From: Novosphingobium sp. | GTDB lineage: Bacteria > Pseudomonadota > Alphaproteobacteria > Sphingomonadales > Sphingomonadaceae | Direction of reading: 5' to 3' | Assembly: GCF_024642085.1 (NCBI RefSeq) | Contig: NZ_JAHEBV010000003.1 | Span: 62,001-126,000 of the forward strand | Length of the DNA: 64,000 nucleotides | Part shown: positions 53,105-61,932 of the stretch, piece after piece | Numbering within the stretch: the stretch's first letter is position 1 | Layout: each line of letters begins with the position of its first letter | The notes under the pieces: generated by a model | Seen by the model: only the letters and a program-made list of their open reading frames with translations | What the model was told of the DNA's origin: nothing | Databases searched by the model: none | Translations under genes and position numbers: made by a program

Positions 53105-53173
53105 CTCGCTAACCTTTTTCGCAAGTGCAGCGAGAAGGGGCGTTGCCATCAATAAACCCTGCGACACGCAGGG
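53105..53173 (+). promoter_or_regulatory. Structured leader before sseA (candidate pseudoknot and hairpin)
   Basis: CTCGCT (53105-53110) pairs with AGCGAG (53129-53134); the loop bases CCTT (53113-53116) can pair with AAGG (53135-53138), an H-type pseudoknot shape. A second hairpin CCCTGCG-ACA-CGCAGGG (53157-53173) follows just before the GAGGAGG ribosome-binding site. Could be a small riboswitch or translational control element for sseA-metC. Confidence 0.4.
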
Positions 53174-53194
53174 GCGCGAGGAGGACGCGGTACA

Positions 53195-54040
53195 ATGGAA
53201 AGTCTAGTTTCGACTGAGTGGTTGGCCAACGAAATGGGGGCCACAGACCTCCGGATTGTCGACTGCACGAAGCATCTTGGCGGAACCGGGCGCGATGCCC
53301 AGGCTGAGTATGAGGCCGGGCATATCCCGGGTGCAGTGTTCATGGATCTGGGTGACCTGGTCGACAGCACCTCTCCGGTTGAGAACACCCTGCCGCCAGC
53401 GGAGAAGTTTGCCAGCCGCATGCAGTCGCTGGGTCTGGGTGATGGCAGCCGCATTGTCCTGTATGATGATAGCGCGGTTAAGACTGCTGCGCGTGCCTGG
53501 TTCATGCTAAAAATGTTCGGCGCGCACGATGTCGCGATCCTCGACGGCGGAATTGCCAAGTGGAAGGCTGAAGGCCGTGCGATTGCGCAGGGCAAGGAAA
53601 CTTTGCGCCACCGCCACTTTACTGCCTGGAAGGACGACAAGAACGTCCGGACGAAGGCGGATATGCTCAAGAACCTGCATAGCAAGGCTGAACAGGTCGT
53701 CGACGCACGCGGCGCCGCCCGGTTCACCGGTGAGGAAAGCGACCCTCGCCCCAATATTGCAGCCGGCCATATCCCGGGTTCGCGCAACGTGCCGTTCAGT
53801 GCGCTGTTCAGCGCCGATGGAACGTTCAAGAGCAAGGATGCGCTGAAGGCTGTCTTTGCTGATGCCGGTGTCGATCTGGCCAAGCCTGTGGTCACCACCT
53901 GCGGCAGCGGAGTGACCGCGTCAGTCGTGTTGTTCGCGATGCACCTTCTCGGCAAGGATGATACTGCGCTGTACGACGGAAGCTGGAGCGAATGGGGTGC
54001 CGACGCCGACACGCCGAAGGAAACCGGCGCGGCGGCCTGA
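53195..54040 (+). CDS. sseA: 3-mercaptopyruvate sulfurtransferase (rhodanese family)
   Basis: 281 residues, two rhodanese domains. The first (about 1-130) lacks a catalytic cysteine; the second holds TTCGSGVTAS with Cys about 235, the CGSGVTA loop of mercaptopyruvate sulfurtransferases. Transfers sulfur from 3-mercaptopyruvate to a thiol acceptor. GAGGAGG box at its start. A metC gene follows after one base, giving a sulfur amino-acid unit. Confidence 0.92.
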   Translation: MESLVSTEWLANEMGATDLRIVDCTKHLGGTGRDAQAEYEAGHIPGAVFMDLGDLVDSTSPVENTLPPAEKFASRMQSLGLGDGSRIVLYDDSAVKTAARAWFMLKMFGAHDVAILDGGIAKWKAEGRAIAQGKETLRHRHFTAWKDDKNVRTKADMLKNLHSKAEQVVDARGAARFTGEESDPRPNIAAGHIPGSRNVPFSALFSADGTFKSKDALKAVFADAGVDLAKPVVTTCGSGVTASVVLFAMHLLGKDDTALYDGSWSEWGADADTPKETGAAA

Positions 54041-54041
54041 C

Positions 54042-55286
54042 ATGGCCAATGGCGGCGCGGGTGATGGCGGGGGCAAGGGATTGGAACAGGCCACCCGGCT
54101 GGTAACGGCCGGACGGCGATCGGACTGGACCGGTACCCCGGCCGAGCCTGGCTCTGTCGTCAATCCGCCAGTATGGCGCGCCTCGACTCACCTCTATCCC
54201 GACAGCGCCGCGCTGCACGGCGGCAAGCCTAACGCAGACGGCCATTTCTACTATGGCCGTCGCGGATCGCCGACGCAGTGGGCGCTGGCCGATGCGCTGA
54301 CCGCGCTGGAGCCCGGCGCATACGGTACGATGCTGTATCCATCGGGCGTTTCGGCGCTGGCGGCTTCGCTGATGGCGGTACTGCGGCCCGGCGACGTTTT
54401 GCTGATGACGGACAATGCCTATGAGCCGACACGCCAGCTGGGACGCGGGCTGCTCAAGGATTTCGGGATCGAGACACGCTGGTTCGATCCGCTTGATCCT
54501 GCCGCTTTTGAAGCGGCCATCGATAAACGGTCCAAGGCAGTCTTGCTGGAAAGCCCGGGCAGCCTGACCCTGGAAGTGCAGGACGTTCCCGCCCTGGCCG
54601 CCGCCGCGCGCGCCCACGGTCTTGCCACCGTGCTGGACAACACCTGGGCCGGGCCGCTCGGCTTTGCGGCACTGAACCACGGCGCAGACATCAGCGTGAT
54701 GAGCCTGACCAAACATGTTGGCGGCCATTCCGACCTCATGCTGGGAAGCGCCGCTGCCGGAGAACACTTTTACGCAAAGCTACGCCGTACTGCGCAGCAA
54801 TTGGGGCTGGTTGTATCGCCTGACGATGCGTCGCTCGCGCTACGGGGGCTGCGCTCCATGGGATTGCGGTTGGAGCGCGAAACAGCTAGCGCGCTGGCGT
54901 TGGCGACCTGGCTTGAGCAGCAGCCGCAGATTGCCCGTGTGCTGTGCCCGATGCTGCCCGGCTCACCCGGACATGCCCTATGGGCGCGCGATTTTACCGG
55001 CGGCTGCGGGCTGTTCTCGATCGTGTTCAAAGGCAAGAAGGGCAGCGCCCGCGATGCCTTTATCGATGCGCTGAACTTGTTTGGCATAGGCTATTCCTGG
55101 GGCGGCTTTGAAAGCCTGGTCAGCCCGGTCGATCCGGCCAAGCTGCGCAGCGCTACCGTCTGGCCGCTGCCAGACATGGACCCCGCCGATCGCTTCGGCG
55201 TGCGCCTGTCGATCGGGCTGGAGGGCTTGGAAGACCTCAAGGCCGACCTAGCTCTTGGTCTCACCGCATGGGAAAAAGCTCCATGA
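54042..55286 (+). CDS. metC: Cystathionine beta-lyase (Cys/Met metabolism PLP enzyme)
   Basis: 414 residues of the Cys/Met-metabolism PLP family. TRLVTAGRRSDW at the start, YYGRRGSPTQWALADALTALE, VLDNTWAGPLGF and the PLP lysine in SLTKHVGGHSD (about 224), with YSWGGFESLV near the end. MetC cleaves cystathionine to homocysteine. The MscS gene starts with an ATGA overlap at its stop. Confidence 0.92.
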   Translation: MANGGAGDGGGKGLEQATRLVTAGRRSDWTGTPAEPGSVVNPPVWRASTHLYPDSAALHGGKPNADGHFYYGRRGSPTQWALADALTALEPGAYGTMLYPSGVSALAASLMAVLRPGDVLLMTDNAYEPTRQLGRGLLKDFGIETRWFDPLDPAAFEAAIDKRSKAVLLESPGSLTLEVQDVPALAAAARAHGLATVLDNTWAGPLGFAALNHGADISVMSLTKHVGGHSDLMLGSAAAGEHFYAKLRRTAQQLGLVVSPDDASLALRGLRSMGLRLERETASALALATWLEQQPQIARVLCPMLPGSPGHALWARDFTGGCGLFSIVFKGKKGSARDAFIDALNLFGIGYSWGGFESLVSPVDPAKLRSATVWPLPDMDPADRFGVRLSIGLEGLEDLKADLALGLTAWEKAP

Positions 55287-56233
55287 CTGTGTCCATCCGC
55301 CCCGAAGTGCCAACCAGGCTGATCGAACGGCACAGCACGATTGCCGACTTTGTACGTTTGCTTGATTCATGGGGTTTCAACGCCGGAGAAACTCGCATTT
55401 CGGTGTGGACCATATTGGTCGTGATCGTGATCGTGACGGGTCTGATCCTGGCTGCGCGGATGGCCAACCGGTTCGTCGTACGCGCTCTGACCCGGATGAC
55501 CCGGCTGGGTACCGCGCAAAGCTCACTGGTGGAAAAGCTGGCGAGCATCGCAATCTGGGCCGTCGCTTTCTTCGTCGGGATTGACCTGCTTGGGGTCAAC
55601 CTGACCGCGCTGACTGTATTTTCCGGCGCATTCGGCCTGGCGATAGGCTTTGGCCTGCAGAAGACCTTCGGCAACCTGATCGCCGGGATCATCCTGTTGA
55701 TGGACCGGTCGATCAAGCCCGGTGACGTGATCGCTGTCGGTGACGGCAACGGCGGCACTTTCGGCCAGGTAAAGAAGATCGGCATCCGTGCCGTTTCGGT
55801 CACCACGCGGGACCAGAAGGAATACCTGATTCCGAACGAGAACCTGATGGTCAACCAGGTTGAGAACTGGTCTTATTCAAGCAAGAACGTCCGAATCCAG
55901 GTGCCGGTCGGAATCAGCTATGGCAGCGACATCGAACTTGCGGAAAGCCTGATGCTGCAGGCCGCCAGGGAAGCCAAACGCATCCTCAATAAGCCGGCGC
56001 CGGTAGTATGGCTGGCCGGATTCGGTGACAATTCGGTCGATTTCATAATTCAGTGCTGGATCAATGATCCCGAGGATGGCCTGGGCAATGTCCGCTCGGA
56101 CGTGCTAAAGCGGCTGTGGCACCTGTTTGCCGAAAACGGGATTGGCCTGCCTTTTCCGCAGCGAGACATCAACCTCCAAGACAGTGCCGCATTCCGTGCG
56201 CTTCTGGACGCCATGAAGGCCCGCAAAAGCTGA
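55283..56233 (+). CDS. Mechanosensitive ion channel, MscS family
   Basis: About 316 residues from ATG 55283 (an ATG at 55268 is an alternative). Transmembrane helices near 40-60 and 85-105, then the pore helix region ALTVFSGAFGLAIGFGLQKTFGNLIAGIILLMDR, a beta domain GDVIAVGDGNGGTFGQVKKIG and a cytoplasmic vestibule (VPVGISYGSDIELAESLM). Protects from hypo-osmotic shock. It is coupled to metC by position only. Confidence 0.93.
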   Translation: MTVSIRPEVPTRLIERHSTIADFVRLLDSWGFNAGETRISVWTILVVIVIVTGLILAARMANRFVVRALTRMTRLGTAQSSLVEKLASIAIWAVAFFVGIDLLGVNLTALTVFSGAFGLAIGFGLQKTFGNLIAGIILLMDRSIKPGDVIAVGDGNGGTFGQVKKIGIRAVSVTTRDQKEYLIPNENLMVNQVENWSYSSKNVRIQVPVGISYGSDIELAESLMLQAAREAKRILNKPAPVVWLAGFGDNSVDFIIQCWINDPEDGLGNVRSDVLKRLWHLFAENGIGLPFPQRDINLQDSAAFRALLDAMKARKS

Positions 56234-56295
56234 CCTAGGGCACCCCCAAGGCAATGTGACTGGCGCTTGCGGCCCCTAGTGGCCATTCCGGCAGC

Positions 56296-57072
56296 ATGAG
56301 CATCCCTACCTATTCCAACCCTGGGAAAGTCTGGCTGGTCGGCGCCGGACCCGGCGATCCCGACCTGTTGACCTTGCGCGCCGCGCGCATGATCATGCGC
56401 GCAGGGCTGATCGTCCACGACGGCCTGGTTGATCCCGCGATCCTGGCCATGGCGCCGCCGACTGCACGGATGATCTCGGTCGCCAAGCACCGCGCACGCC
56501 ACACCATGCAGCAGGATGATATCAACGCCCTGCTAGTGGACGAGGCGCTGAACGGCCACGACGTGATCCGTCTGAAGGGCGGCGATCCGTTTATCTTCGG
56601 CCGCGGCGGGGAAGAAGCCGAGGCGTGCCGCGCCGCCGGCGTGGTGTGCGAAGTCGTCCCGGGGATCAGCGCCGCGATCGGCGCTGCCGCTGCGGTGCAG
56701 TTGCCATTGACCCATCGCCGCGCTGCATCGGTGGTCAGCTTTGTCGCCGGGCAGTGCAAGGGCCTGTCCGATCAGAACTGGGCTGGCCTTGCCGGGCAGG
56801 GCCGCACGCTGGTGATCTACATGGGTGTCGCCACCGCCGAGGCGATCGCCGACAAGTTGATTGCCGATGGCCTGTCGCCGACAATGCCCGTCGCCGTGAT
56901 TGAAAACGCAACGCGCCCCGCGATGCGCGTCCTGCGTGCCCCGCTCGCCGGATTGCCTGCCTTGGTGGCCGCCGAAAAGATCAAAAGCCCGGCAGTGATC
57001 GTGATTGGCGAGGTCTGCGCTGCAGACCATTCCGATGAACTGCGCGCGTTGGCGCTGGAGGCTGCACAATGA
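56296..57072 (+). CDS. cobA: Uroporphyrinogen-III C-methyltransferase
   Basis: 258 residues. Makes precorrin-2 for siroheme from uroporphyrinogen III with SAM. VWLVGAGPGDPDLLTLRAARMI is the SAM-binding start, VIRLKGGDPFIFGRGGEEAE and VPGISAAIGAAA are the family blocks. It heads the cysI operon, providing the sirohaem of sulfite reductase. A CTAGGG/CCCTAG inverted repeat lies at 56235-56279 before it. It overlaps the DUF2849 gene by four bases. Confidence 0.95.
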   Translation: MSIPTYSNPGKVWLVGAGPGDPDLLTLRAARMIMRAGLIVHDGLVDPAILAMAPPTARMISVAKHRARHTMQQDDINALLVDEALNGHDVIRLKGGDPFIFGRGGEEAEACRAAGVVCEVVPGISAAIGAAAAVQLPLTHRRAASVVSFVAGQCKGLSDQNWAGLAGQGRTLVIYMGVATAEAIADKLIADGLSPTMPVAVIENATRPAMRVLRAPLAGLPALVAAEKIKSPAVIVIGEVCAADHSDELRALALEAAQ

Positions 57073-57365
57073 AGATCCTGACCGGAAACGATCTCAAGAC
57101 CGGGGCGGTCACCTGGTGGGACGGTGTGCAATGGTCGCTCCATGTCGAGGATGCGGTCGATGTCGGAGATCATGCCGAAACTATCCTTGCCCGTGAAACC
57201 GCCGCCCGCCGCGTCAACGCGGGCTACGCAATCGATGCTGTGAAGGATGAAGGCGGCGTGCGCCCGGGCCACATCAAGGAACGAATCCGCGCGCTCGGTC
57301 CGACCGTGCGCATCGACCTGACATTGAAACCGGCCGATCCTGAGGCCGGAACCTGGGTGATCTGA
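57069..57365 (+). CDS. DUF2849 family protein
   Basis: 98 residues: MKILTGNDLKTGAVTWWDGVQWS, ETAARRVNAGYAIDAV and IKERIRALGPTVRIDL are family traits. The gene lies between cobA and cysI in many alphaproteobacteria, so a role in sulfite reductase assembly or activity is inferred. Overlaps cobA by four bases and ends on the first base of the cysI ATG. Confidence 0.9.
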   Translation: MKILTGNDLKTGAVTWWDGVQWSLHVEDAVDVGDHAETILARETAARRVNAGYAIDAVKDEGGVRPGHIKERIRALGPTVRIDLTLKPADPEAGTWVI

Positions 57366-58993
57366 TGTACAAATACGACTCATACGACCAGGCGATGGTC
57401 GATACCCGCGTGGAAGAGTTCCGCGATCAGGTGAAGCGCCGCCTGGAAGGCCATATCACGGAAGACCAGTTCAAGCCGCTGCGACTGATGAACGGGCTGT
57501 ACCTTCAGCTTCACGCCTACATGCTGCGTGTTGCCGTGCCTTATGGCACGCTTTCATCGGCGCAGATGCGGATGCTGGGCGATATCGCCGATAAGTATGA
57601 CCGCGGCTATGGCCATTTCACTACGCGCCAGAACATCCAGTACAACTGGATCAAGCTGGAGGAGGCACCCGATATCCTGGCTGATCTGGCCAAGGTTGAA
57701 ATGCACGCCATCCAGACCAGCGGGAACTGCATTCGAAACACTACCAGCGATCAGTACGCCGGGGCCGCGGCGGACGAAGTCATTGATCCGCGCCCCTATG
57801 CCGAACTGATCCGCCAGTGGAGCACGTTCCACCCCGAGTTTTCGTTCCTGCCGCGCAAGTTCAAGATGGCCGTGATCGCCAGTGATACCGACCGCGCAGC
57901 GATGCGGTTGCATGACATCGGCATCCAGCTGGTGCGGAACGAGATGGGTGAGATCGGCGCCGCCTTTTACGTTGGCGGGGGCATGGGCCGCACTCCAATG
58001 ATTGCGCCGTTGATAAATCCCTTTGTGCCGATCGACCAGATGATAACCTATTCGGAAGCATGTCTGCGCGTTTATAACCGATATGGAAGGCGGGATAACA
58101 AGTACAAGGCGCGCATCAAGATCCTCGTTCACGAACTGGGCAAGGAAGACTATACCGCTCAGGTCGAAGCCGAGTTTCTTCACCTGCTGAGCCAGAACAT
58201 TGAACCGCCGCTGGACGAACTGTCGCGGATCAAGGCGCAGTTCGTGGATCCCCCGTTCGACGCAGCAGCGCCTGACACAATAGATCGCAGCGATCCCGAT
58301 TTCGCGCTGTGGAATGACACAAATTGCCTGCCGCACAAGAAGCCGGGTTACATCGCCGTCACGATCAGCCTCAAGCCGGTGGGCGGGATTCCCGGCGATG
58401 CCAGCGCTGACCAGATGCGGCTGATGGCCGATCTGGCCCGCGAATACAGCTTTGACGAATGCCGCGTCACCCACGCCCAGAACATCGTCCTGCCGCACGT
58501 ACGCAAGGCCGACCTTTACACCCTGTGGCAGCAGCTCGATACTGCCGGACTGGGCACAGCCAACCTTGACCGGATCGGCGACATCATCGCTTGCCCAGGG
58601 CTGGATTATTGCAGCCTTGCCAACGCCCGATCGATCCCCGTGGCGCAGAAAATCAGCGAACGACTTTCGGACAAGAGCGCGGCAATCGGCGAACTCAAGC
58701 TCAAGATTTCTGGTTGCATCAACGCGTGCGGCCATCACCATGCAGGACACATCGGCATCCTGGGCGTCGACCGAAAGGGCGTTGAAAATTACCAGCTTTT
58801 GCTTGGTGGGTGCGAAGGCGCGGACACGTCGCTCGGCCAGATCACCGGTCCCGGTTTTGACGAAGACGGCATTGTCGATGCGGTCGAAAAGACCACCGAA
58901 GTCTACTTGGCCGCACGTCAGGACGGCGAACGCTTCCTCGATACCTACCGCCGCGTTGGCATGGCCCCGTTCAAGGAGGCGCTTTATGGCTGA
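57365..58993 (+). CDS. cysI: Nitrite/sulfite reductase (siroheme), probable assimilatory sulfite reductase
   Basis: 542 residues. Reduces sulfite to sulfide with six electrons using siroheme and [4Fe-4S]. The cluster ligands are CPGLDYC (about 409-415) and CINACGHH (about 450-454). ARTRQNIQY-like GHFTTRQNIQYNWIKLE, GNCIRNTTSDQ and a duplicated ferredoxin-fold fit the family. Between cobA/DUF2849 and DUF934/cysH, so the sulfite substrate is better supported than nitrite. Ends overlapping DUF934 by eight bases. Confidence 0.93.
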   Translation: MYKYDSYDQAMVDTRVEEFRDQVKRRLEGHITEDQFKPLRLMNGLYLQLHAYMLRVAVPYGTLSSAQMRMLGDIADKYDRGYGHFTTRQNIQYNWIKLEEAPDILADLAKVEMHAIQTSGNCIRNTTSDQYAGAAADEVIDPRPYAELIRQWSTFHPEFSFLPRKFKMAVIASDTDRAAMRLHDIGIQLVRNEMGEIGAAFYVGGGMGRTPMIAPLINPFVPIDQMITYSEACLRVYNRYGRRDNKYKARIKILVHELGKEDYTAQVEAEFLHLLSQNIEPPLDELSRIKAQFVDPPFDAAAPDTIDRSDPDFALWNDTNCLPHKKPGYIAVTISLKPVGGIPGDASADQMRLMADLAREYSFDECRVTHAQNIVLPHVRKADLYTLWQQLDTAGLGTANLDRIGDIIACPGLDYCSLANARSIPVAQKISERLSDKSAAIGELKLKISGCINACGHHHAGHIGILGVDRKGVENYQLLLGGCEGADTSLGQITGPGFDEDGIVDAVEKTTEVYLAARQDGERFLDTYRRVGMAPFKEALYG

Positions 58994-59414
58994 ACCTCAG
59001 TACCGTTTCCGCGATGATGAGCCAGTCGGCGATCCTGCCGTTACCGTCGATTCATTCGGAGACCAATCGAACGCCGCCGCCGTGCGGATCGAACCCGGCG
59101 ATGATGCGCGCGCGTTACTGCCTCATCTTGAACGGATTCGTTTGGTCGAGGTCAATTTCCCGGTCTTTGGCGATGGACGGGGCTATTCAGCGGCACGCAT
59201 TCTTCGCGAAGCGGGATACCAGGGCGAACTGCGCGCCGTGGGCGACGTGCTGGTCGATCAGGTAGCCTTCCTTCGGCGTTGCGGCTTTGACGCCTTCGCG
59301 CCCGAAGTCCCGCTTAACCCTGCCGACGCCGAAGCAGCCTTCATACGTTTTGATAATGTCTACCAGCCGACCATCGATGGCCGCACACCGATCTGGGCCC
59401 TGCGGCATGGCTGA
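58986..59414 (+). CDS. DUF934 family protein
   Basis: 142 residues. LVEVNFPVFGDGRGYSAARILRE, GELRAVGDVLVDQ and FLRRCGFDAF are DUF934 traits. The family is found with cysI and cysH and is thought to help assemble or pass electrons in sulfite reduction; the exact step is not known. Overlaps cysI by eight bases and cysH by eight bases. Confidence 0.9.
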   Translation: MAEPQYRFRDDEPVGDPAVTVDSFGDQSNAAAVRIEPGDDARALLPHLERIRLVEVNFPVFGDGRGYSAARILREAGYQGELRAVGDVLVDQVAFLRRCGFDAFAPEVPLNPADAEAAFIRFDNVYQPTIDGRTPIWALRHG

Positions 59415-60192
59415 AGCTGCGCGCCGCATCGACGCGCTCAACACACAAGCGCGTTTTACTGCGGATGATGCGGCTGCGCTCAACGCGCGTTTCGCGGGGG
59501 CTTCGACAGCGGAAATGCTGACAGCGGTGATCCGCGAGGGATTCGCCGGACGGATCGCGGTTGTTTCCAGCTTTGGCGCGGAAAGCGCGGTGTTGCTGCA
59601 CCTGGTCGCATCGATTGACGTGGGGGTGCCCGTGCTGTTTCTGGAAACCGGCAAGCATTTTCCCGAAACGCTGGCGTACCGCGATGAACTGGCGCGCCAG
59701 CTTGGCTTTACCGATCTGGTCAATCTGACTCCGGATGCCGATCTGCTGGCCAAGCGCGACGAGAATGGCCTGCGCTGGTCTTATGATCCTGATGGCTGCT
59801 GCGATATTCGCAAGGTTCAGCCGCTGGCCCGCGCTCTTGCCGGGTTCGATGCGACCCTGACCGGGCGCAAGGGTTTTCAAAGCGCGACCCGCGCTGGCTT
59901 GCCGCGCTTTGAAATCGACAGCAGCGATGCGGCCGGGAGGCTGAAAATCAACCCGCTGGCCGATTGGTCGTCAGACCAGATCGCCGATTATTTTGCCGCT
60001 ACTGGCCTGCCAGGCCATCCGCTGGTGGCAGACGGCTACCCCTCGATCGGATGCATGCCTTGCACCAGCAAGGTTGCGCAGGGCGAAGACCCGCGCTCGG
60101 GCCGGTGGAAGGGCTGGGACAAGACCGAATGCGGTATCCACAGCAATGATGGCGCTGGCGAATTGCCCCCGGGTTTCGACCCCGCTTTCTGA
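59407..60192 (+). CDS. cysH: Adenylyl-sulfate (APS) reductase, [4Fe-4S] type
   Basis: 261 residues. Reduces adenylyl sulfate (or PAPS) to sulfite. VSSFGAESAVLLHL is the PP-loop, then GCCDIRKVQPL (Cys about 131 and 132) and GCMPCTSKV (Cys about 216 and 219), the CC...CxxC set of the cluster-binding APS reductases, and the catalytic Cys in TECGIH (about 242). E. coli-type PAPS reductases lack the cluster cysteines, so APS is the likelier substrate. Confidence 0.94.
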   Translation: MAEAARRIDALNTQARFTADDAAALNARFAGASTAEMLTAVIREGFAGRIAVVSSFGAESAVLLHLVASIDVGVPVLFLETGKHFPETLAYRDELARQLGFTDLVNLTPDADLLAKRDENGLRWSYDPDGCCDIRKVQPLARALAGFDATLTGRKGFQSATRAGLPRFEIDSSDAAGRLKINPLADWSSDQIADYFAATGLPGHPLVADGYPSIGCMPCTSKVAQGEDPRSGRWKGWDKTECGIHSNDGAGELPPGFDPAF

Positions 60193-60313
60193 CACCGGTA
60201 CACGCGCAGCAAGCCGCGAAACCGACCATTGCACGATTTTTCAAGCCATTGCAGGCGCGGCGTTGTATAACCTCGCTCACGGGTAGCCATACGACTCGGC
60301 ACAGAGCCGGGCT

Positions 60314-61024
60314 ATGGAAAGGGGTTTATGCATGGTGAAAGCCGGCGTCCCTGCCCGATTCGGCAGGTTACTAGCTGTAATAATAACCGTGTGGCTGCTG
60401 CTCGGCGCGCACGAAGCTCTGGCGCGCCCGGCAGGCAACGCACCCGCCGCGCAAGCGATGGATGCCGATGCCGATTGGGACGATACCGCCGATCAGGCAC
60501 CGTCTCCCATTACCGTGGGCCGGGCACTCGATCTGGTCGGACGCCCGGTCGATATCGTCGCCTCTACCCGCCGCCGCGATGCGCTGGAAGCGGCACGACT
60601 TGGCATGAAAGGCGTGCTGGGCAAGGGAGTGCTGCCCGCCGGAATGCCGGTCAATGCCAGCTATATATCCAGCGGTTTCGGCGTGCGCGTGCACCCGCTG
60701 CTGGGCGTTGCGCGCGGCCATTCGGGGATTGATCTGCCCGCCGCCTATGGCTCACCCATCCGCGCCACATCGGACGGCGTCGTCGGCAGCGCAGGTTGGC
60801 GCGGCGGCTATGGGCTGGCCGTGCAGCTTGACCACGGCAAGGGCGTCGCCTCGCGTTATGCCCACATGTCGCGCATGGCAGTCTATGCAGGCCAGGCTGT
60901 GCGGCGGGGGGATGTTATCGGCTATGTCGGATCGACCGGCCTGTCGACCGGGCCGCACCTCCATTACGAAATCCGCGTCAATGGCGCTGCGGTAAACCCC
61001 TACGCATCGTTGGGACGGCGCTAG
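60314..61024 (+). CDS. M23 family metallopeptidase (second)
   Basis: 236 residues. Signal-like helix (about 18-35, ALARPAG) and a C-terminal M23 domain: SSGFGVRVHPLLGVARGHSGIDLPAAYGSPI and GPHLHYEIRVNG, with His, Asp and HxH zinc ligands all present. It cuts peptidoglycan peptides or activates amidases. Its stop overlaps the epimerase gene by four bases (convergent). An inner ATG at 60332 is possible. Confidence 0.9.
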   Translation: MERGLCMVKAGVPARFGRLLAVIITVWLLLGAHEALARPAGNAPAAQAMDADADWDDTADQAPSPITVGRALDLVGRPVDIVASTRRRDALEAARLGMKGVLGKGVLPAGMPVNASYISSGFGVRVHPLLGVARGHSGIDLPAAYGSPIRATSDGVVGSAGWRGGYGLAVQLDHGKGVASRYAHMSRMAVYAGQAVRRGDVIGYVGSTGLSTGPHLHYEIRVNGAAVNPYASLGRR

Positions 61025-61932
61025 AGCCAGCCCTTTTCGCGGTACCACTTCGCGGTTGCCTTCAGCCCGTCCCTGGTCGGGACTTGCGGGGTCCACAAAG
61101 CAGCAGGCGGACGTGAACCGTCGCTCACGACCCAATCGGGATGGGTCATGTAGCCCACCCGGTCGAGCGTCAATTTGGCCTTGTCCCGGCGCAGCAGGCG
61201 ATCTGCCCTGGCCACGCGTTCCAGCGCGCCGCGGGACAGGTGCAGCACCCTAGGTCGCCGCCCCATCGCCCAGCCGATCGCGCGGGCAAGCTCATAGTGG
61301 CTCCAGCCGCCCTGGCGGCCATCGTCCGGCTCAAACACTTCATGTGATACGCCCTCGCCGCCGGGAACCAGCTGAAGCAGTAGCCGCGCCAGATCGTCCA
61401 CATGGACTAGCGACGAGCGCCCTTCCTTCGGCGGTACGGGCATCAATCCCAATCGCGCCAGCCGGAACAAATCGAACATCTCGGTATCGCGCGGTCCATA
61501 GATTGCGGGCGGGCGCACCACCGTCCAGTTTAGCGGGCTTGCCATGACCAGCTTTTCGCCGCGTGCCTTGCTTGCTCCATAATCCGACAAACCCGGTTCG
61601 CGTGCTGACAGCGAAGATACGTGAATGAAGCGCTTTACGCCTTCAGCCAAGGCGGCCTCGATCACGCTCATCGTGCCGGTAACGTTACCCGCCTCGAAAC
61701 CGGCAGCATCAGGTGCGTTAACGACGCCGGCGATATGCACCACCGCTTCGGCCCCGCGCATCAGTTCGCGTAGCTGGCTGGCCGCCGACAGATCGCCGGC
61801 GATCCACTCCACCCCTGCACGCAGCGGCTGCTGACGGCGTGTGAGCGCGCGCACGTCAACCTGCGCCTGAGCCGCCCGGTCGAGCAGCGCCTGGCCAACA
61901 AACCCGGTTGCGCCGGTTACAGCCAGCGTCAC
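61021..61932 (-). CDS. NAD(P)-dependent epimerase/dehydratase family protein
   Basis: 303 residues of the extended short-chain dehydrogenase type. GATGFVGQALL (NAD-binding GxxGxxG) at the start, VHIAGVVNAPD, VSSLSAREPGLSDYGASKARGE with the Ser and YxxxK catalytic residues, and VVRPPAIYGPRD. Could act on a sugar nucleotide or in hopanoid or ubiquinone-type metabolism; substrate unknown. ATGA overlap with proB. Confidence 0.9.
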   Translation of the reverse strand: MTLAVTGATGFVGQALLDRAAQAQVDVRALTRRQQPLRAGVEWIAGDLSAASQLRELMRGAEAVVHIAGVVNAPDAAGFEAGNVTGTMSVIEAALAEGVKRFIHVSSLSAREPGLSDYGASKARGEKLVMASPLNWTVVRPPAIYGPRDTEMFDLFRLARLGLMPVPPKEGRSSLVHVDDLARLLLQLVPGGEGVSHEVFEPDDGRQGGWSHYELARAIGWAMGRRPRVLHLSRGALERVARADRLLRRDKAKLTLDRVGYMTHPDWVVSDGSRPPAALWTPQVPTRDGLKATAKWYREKGWL

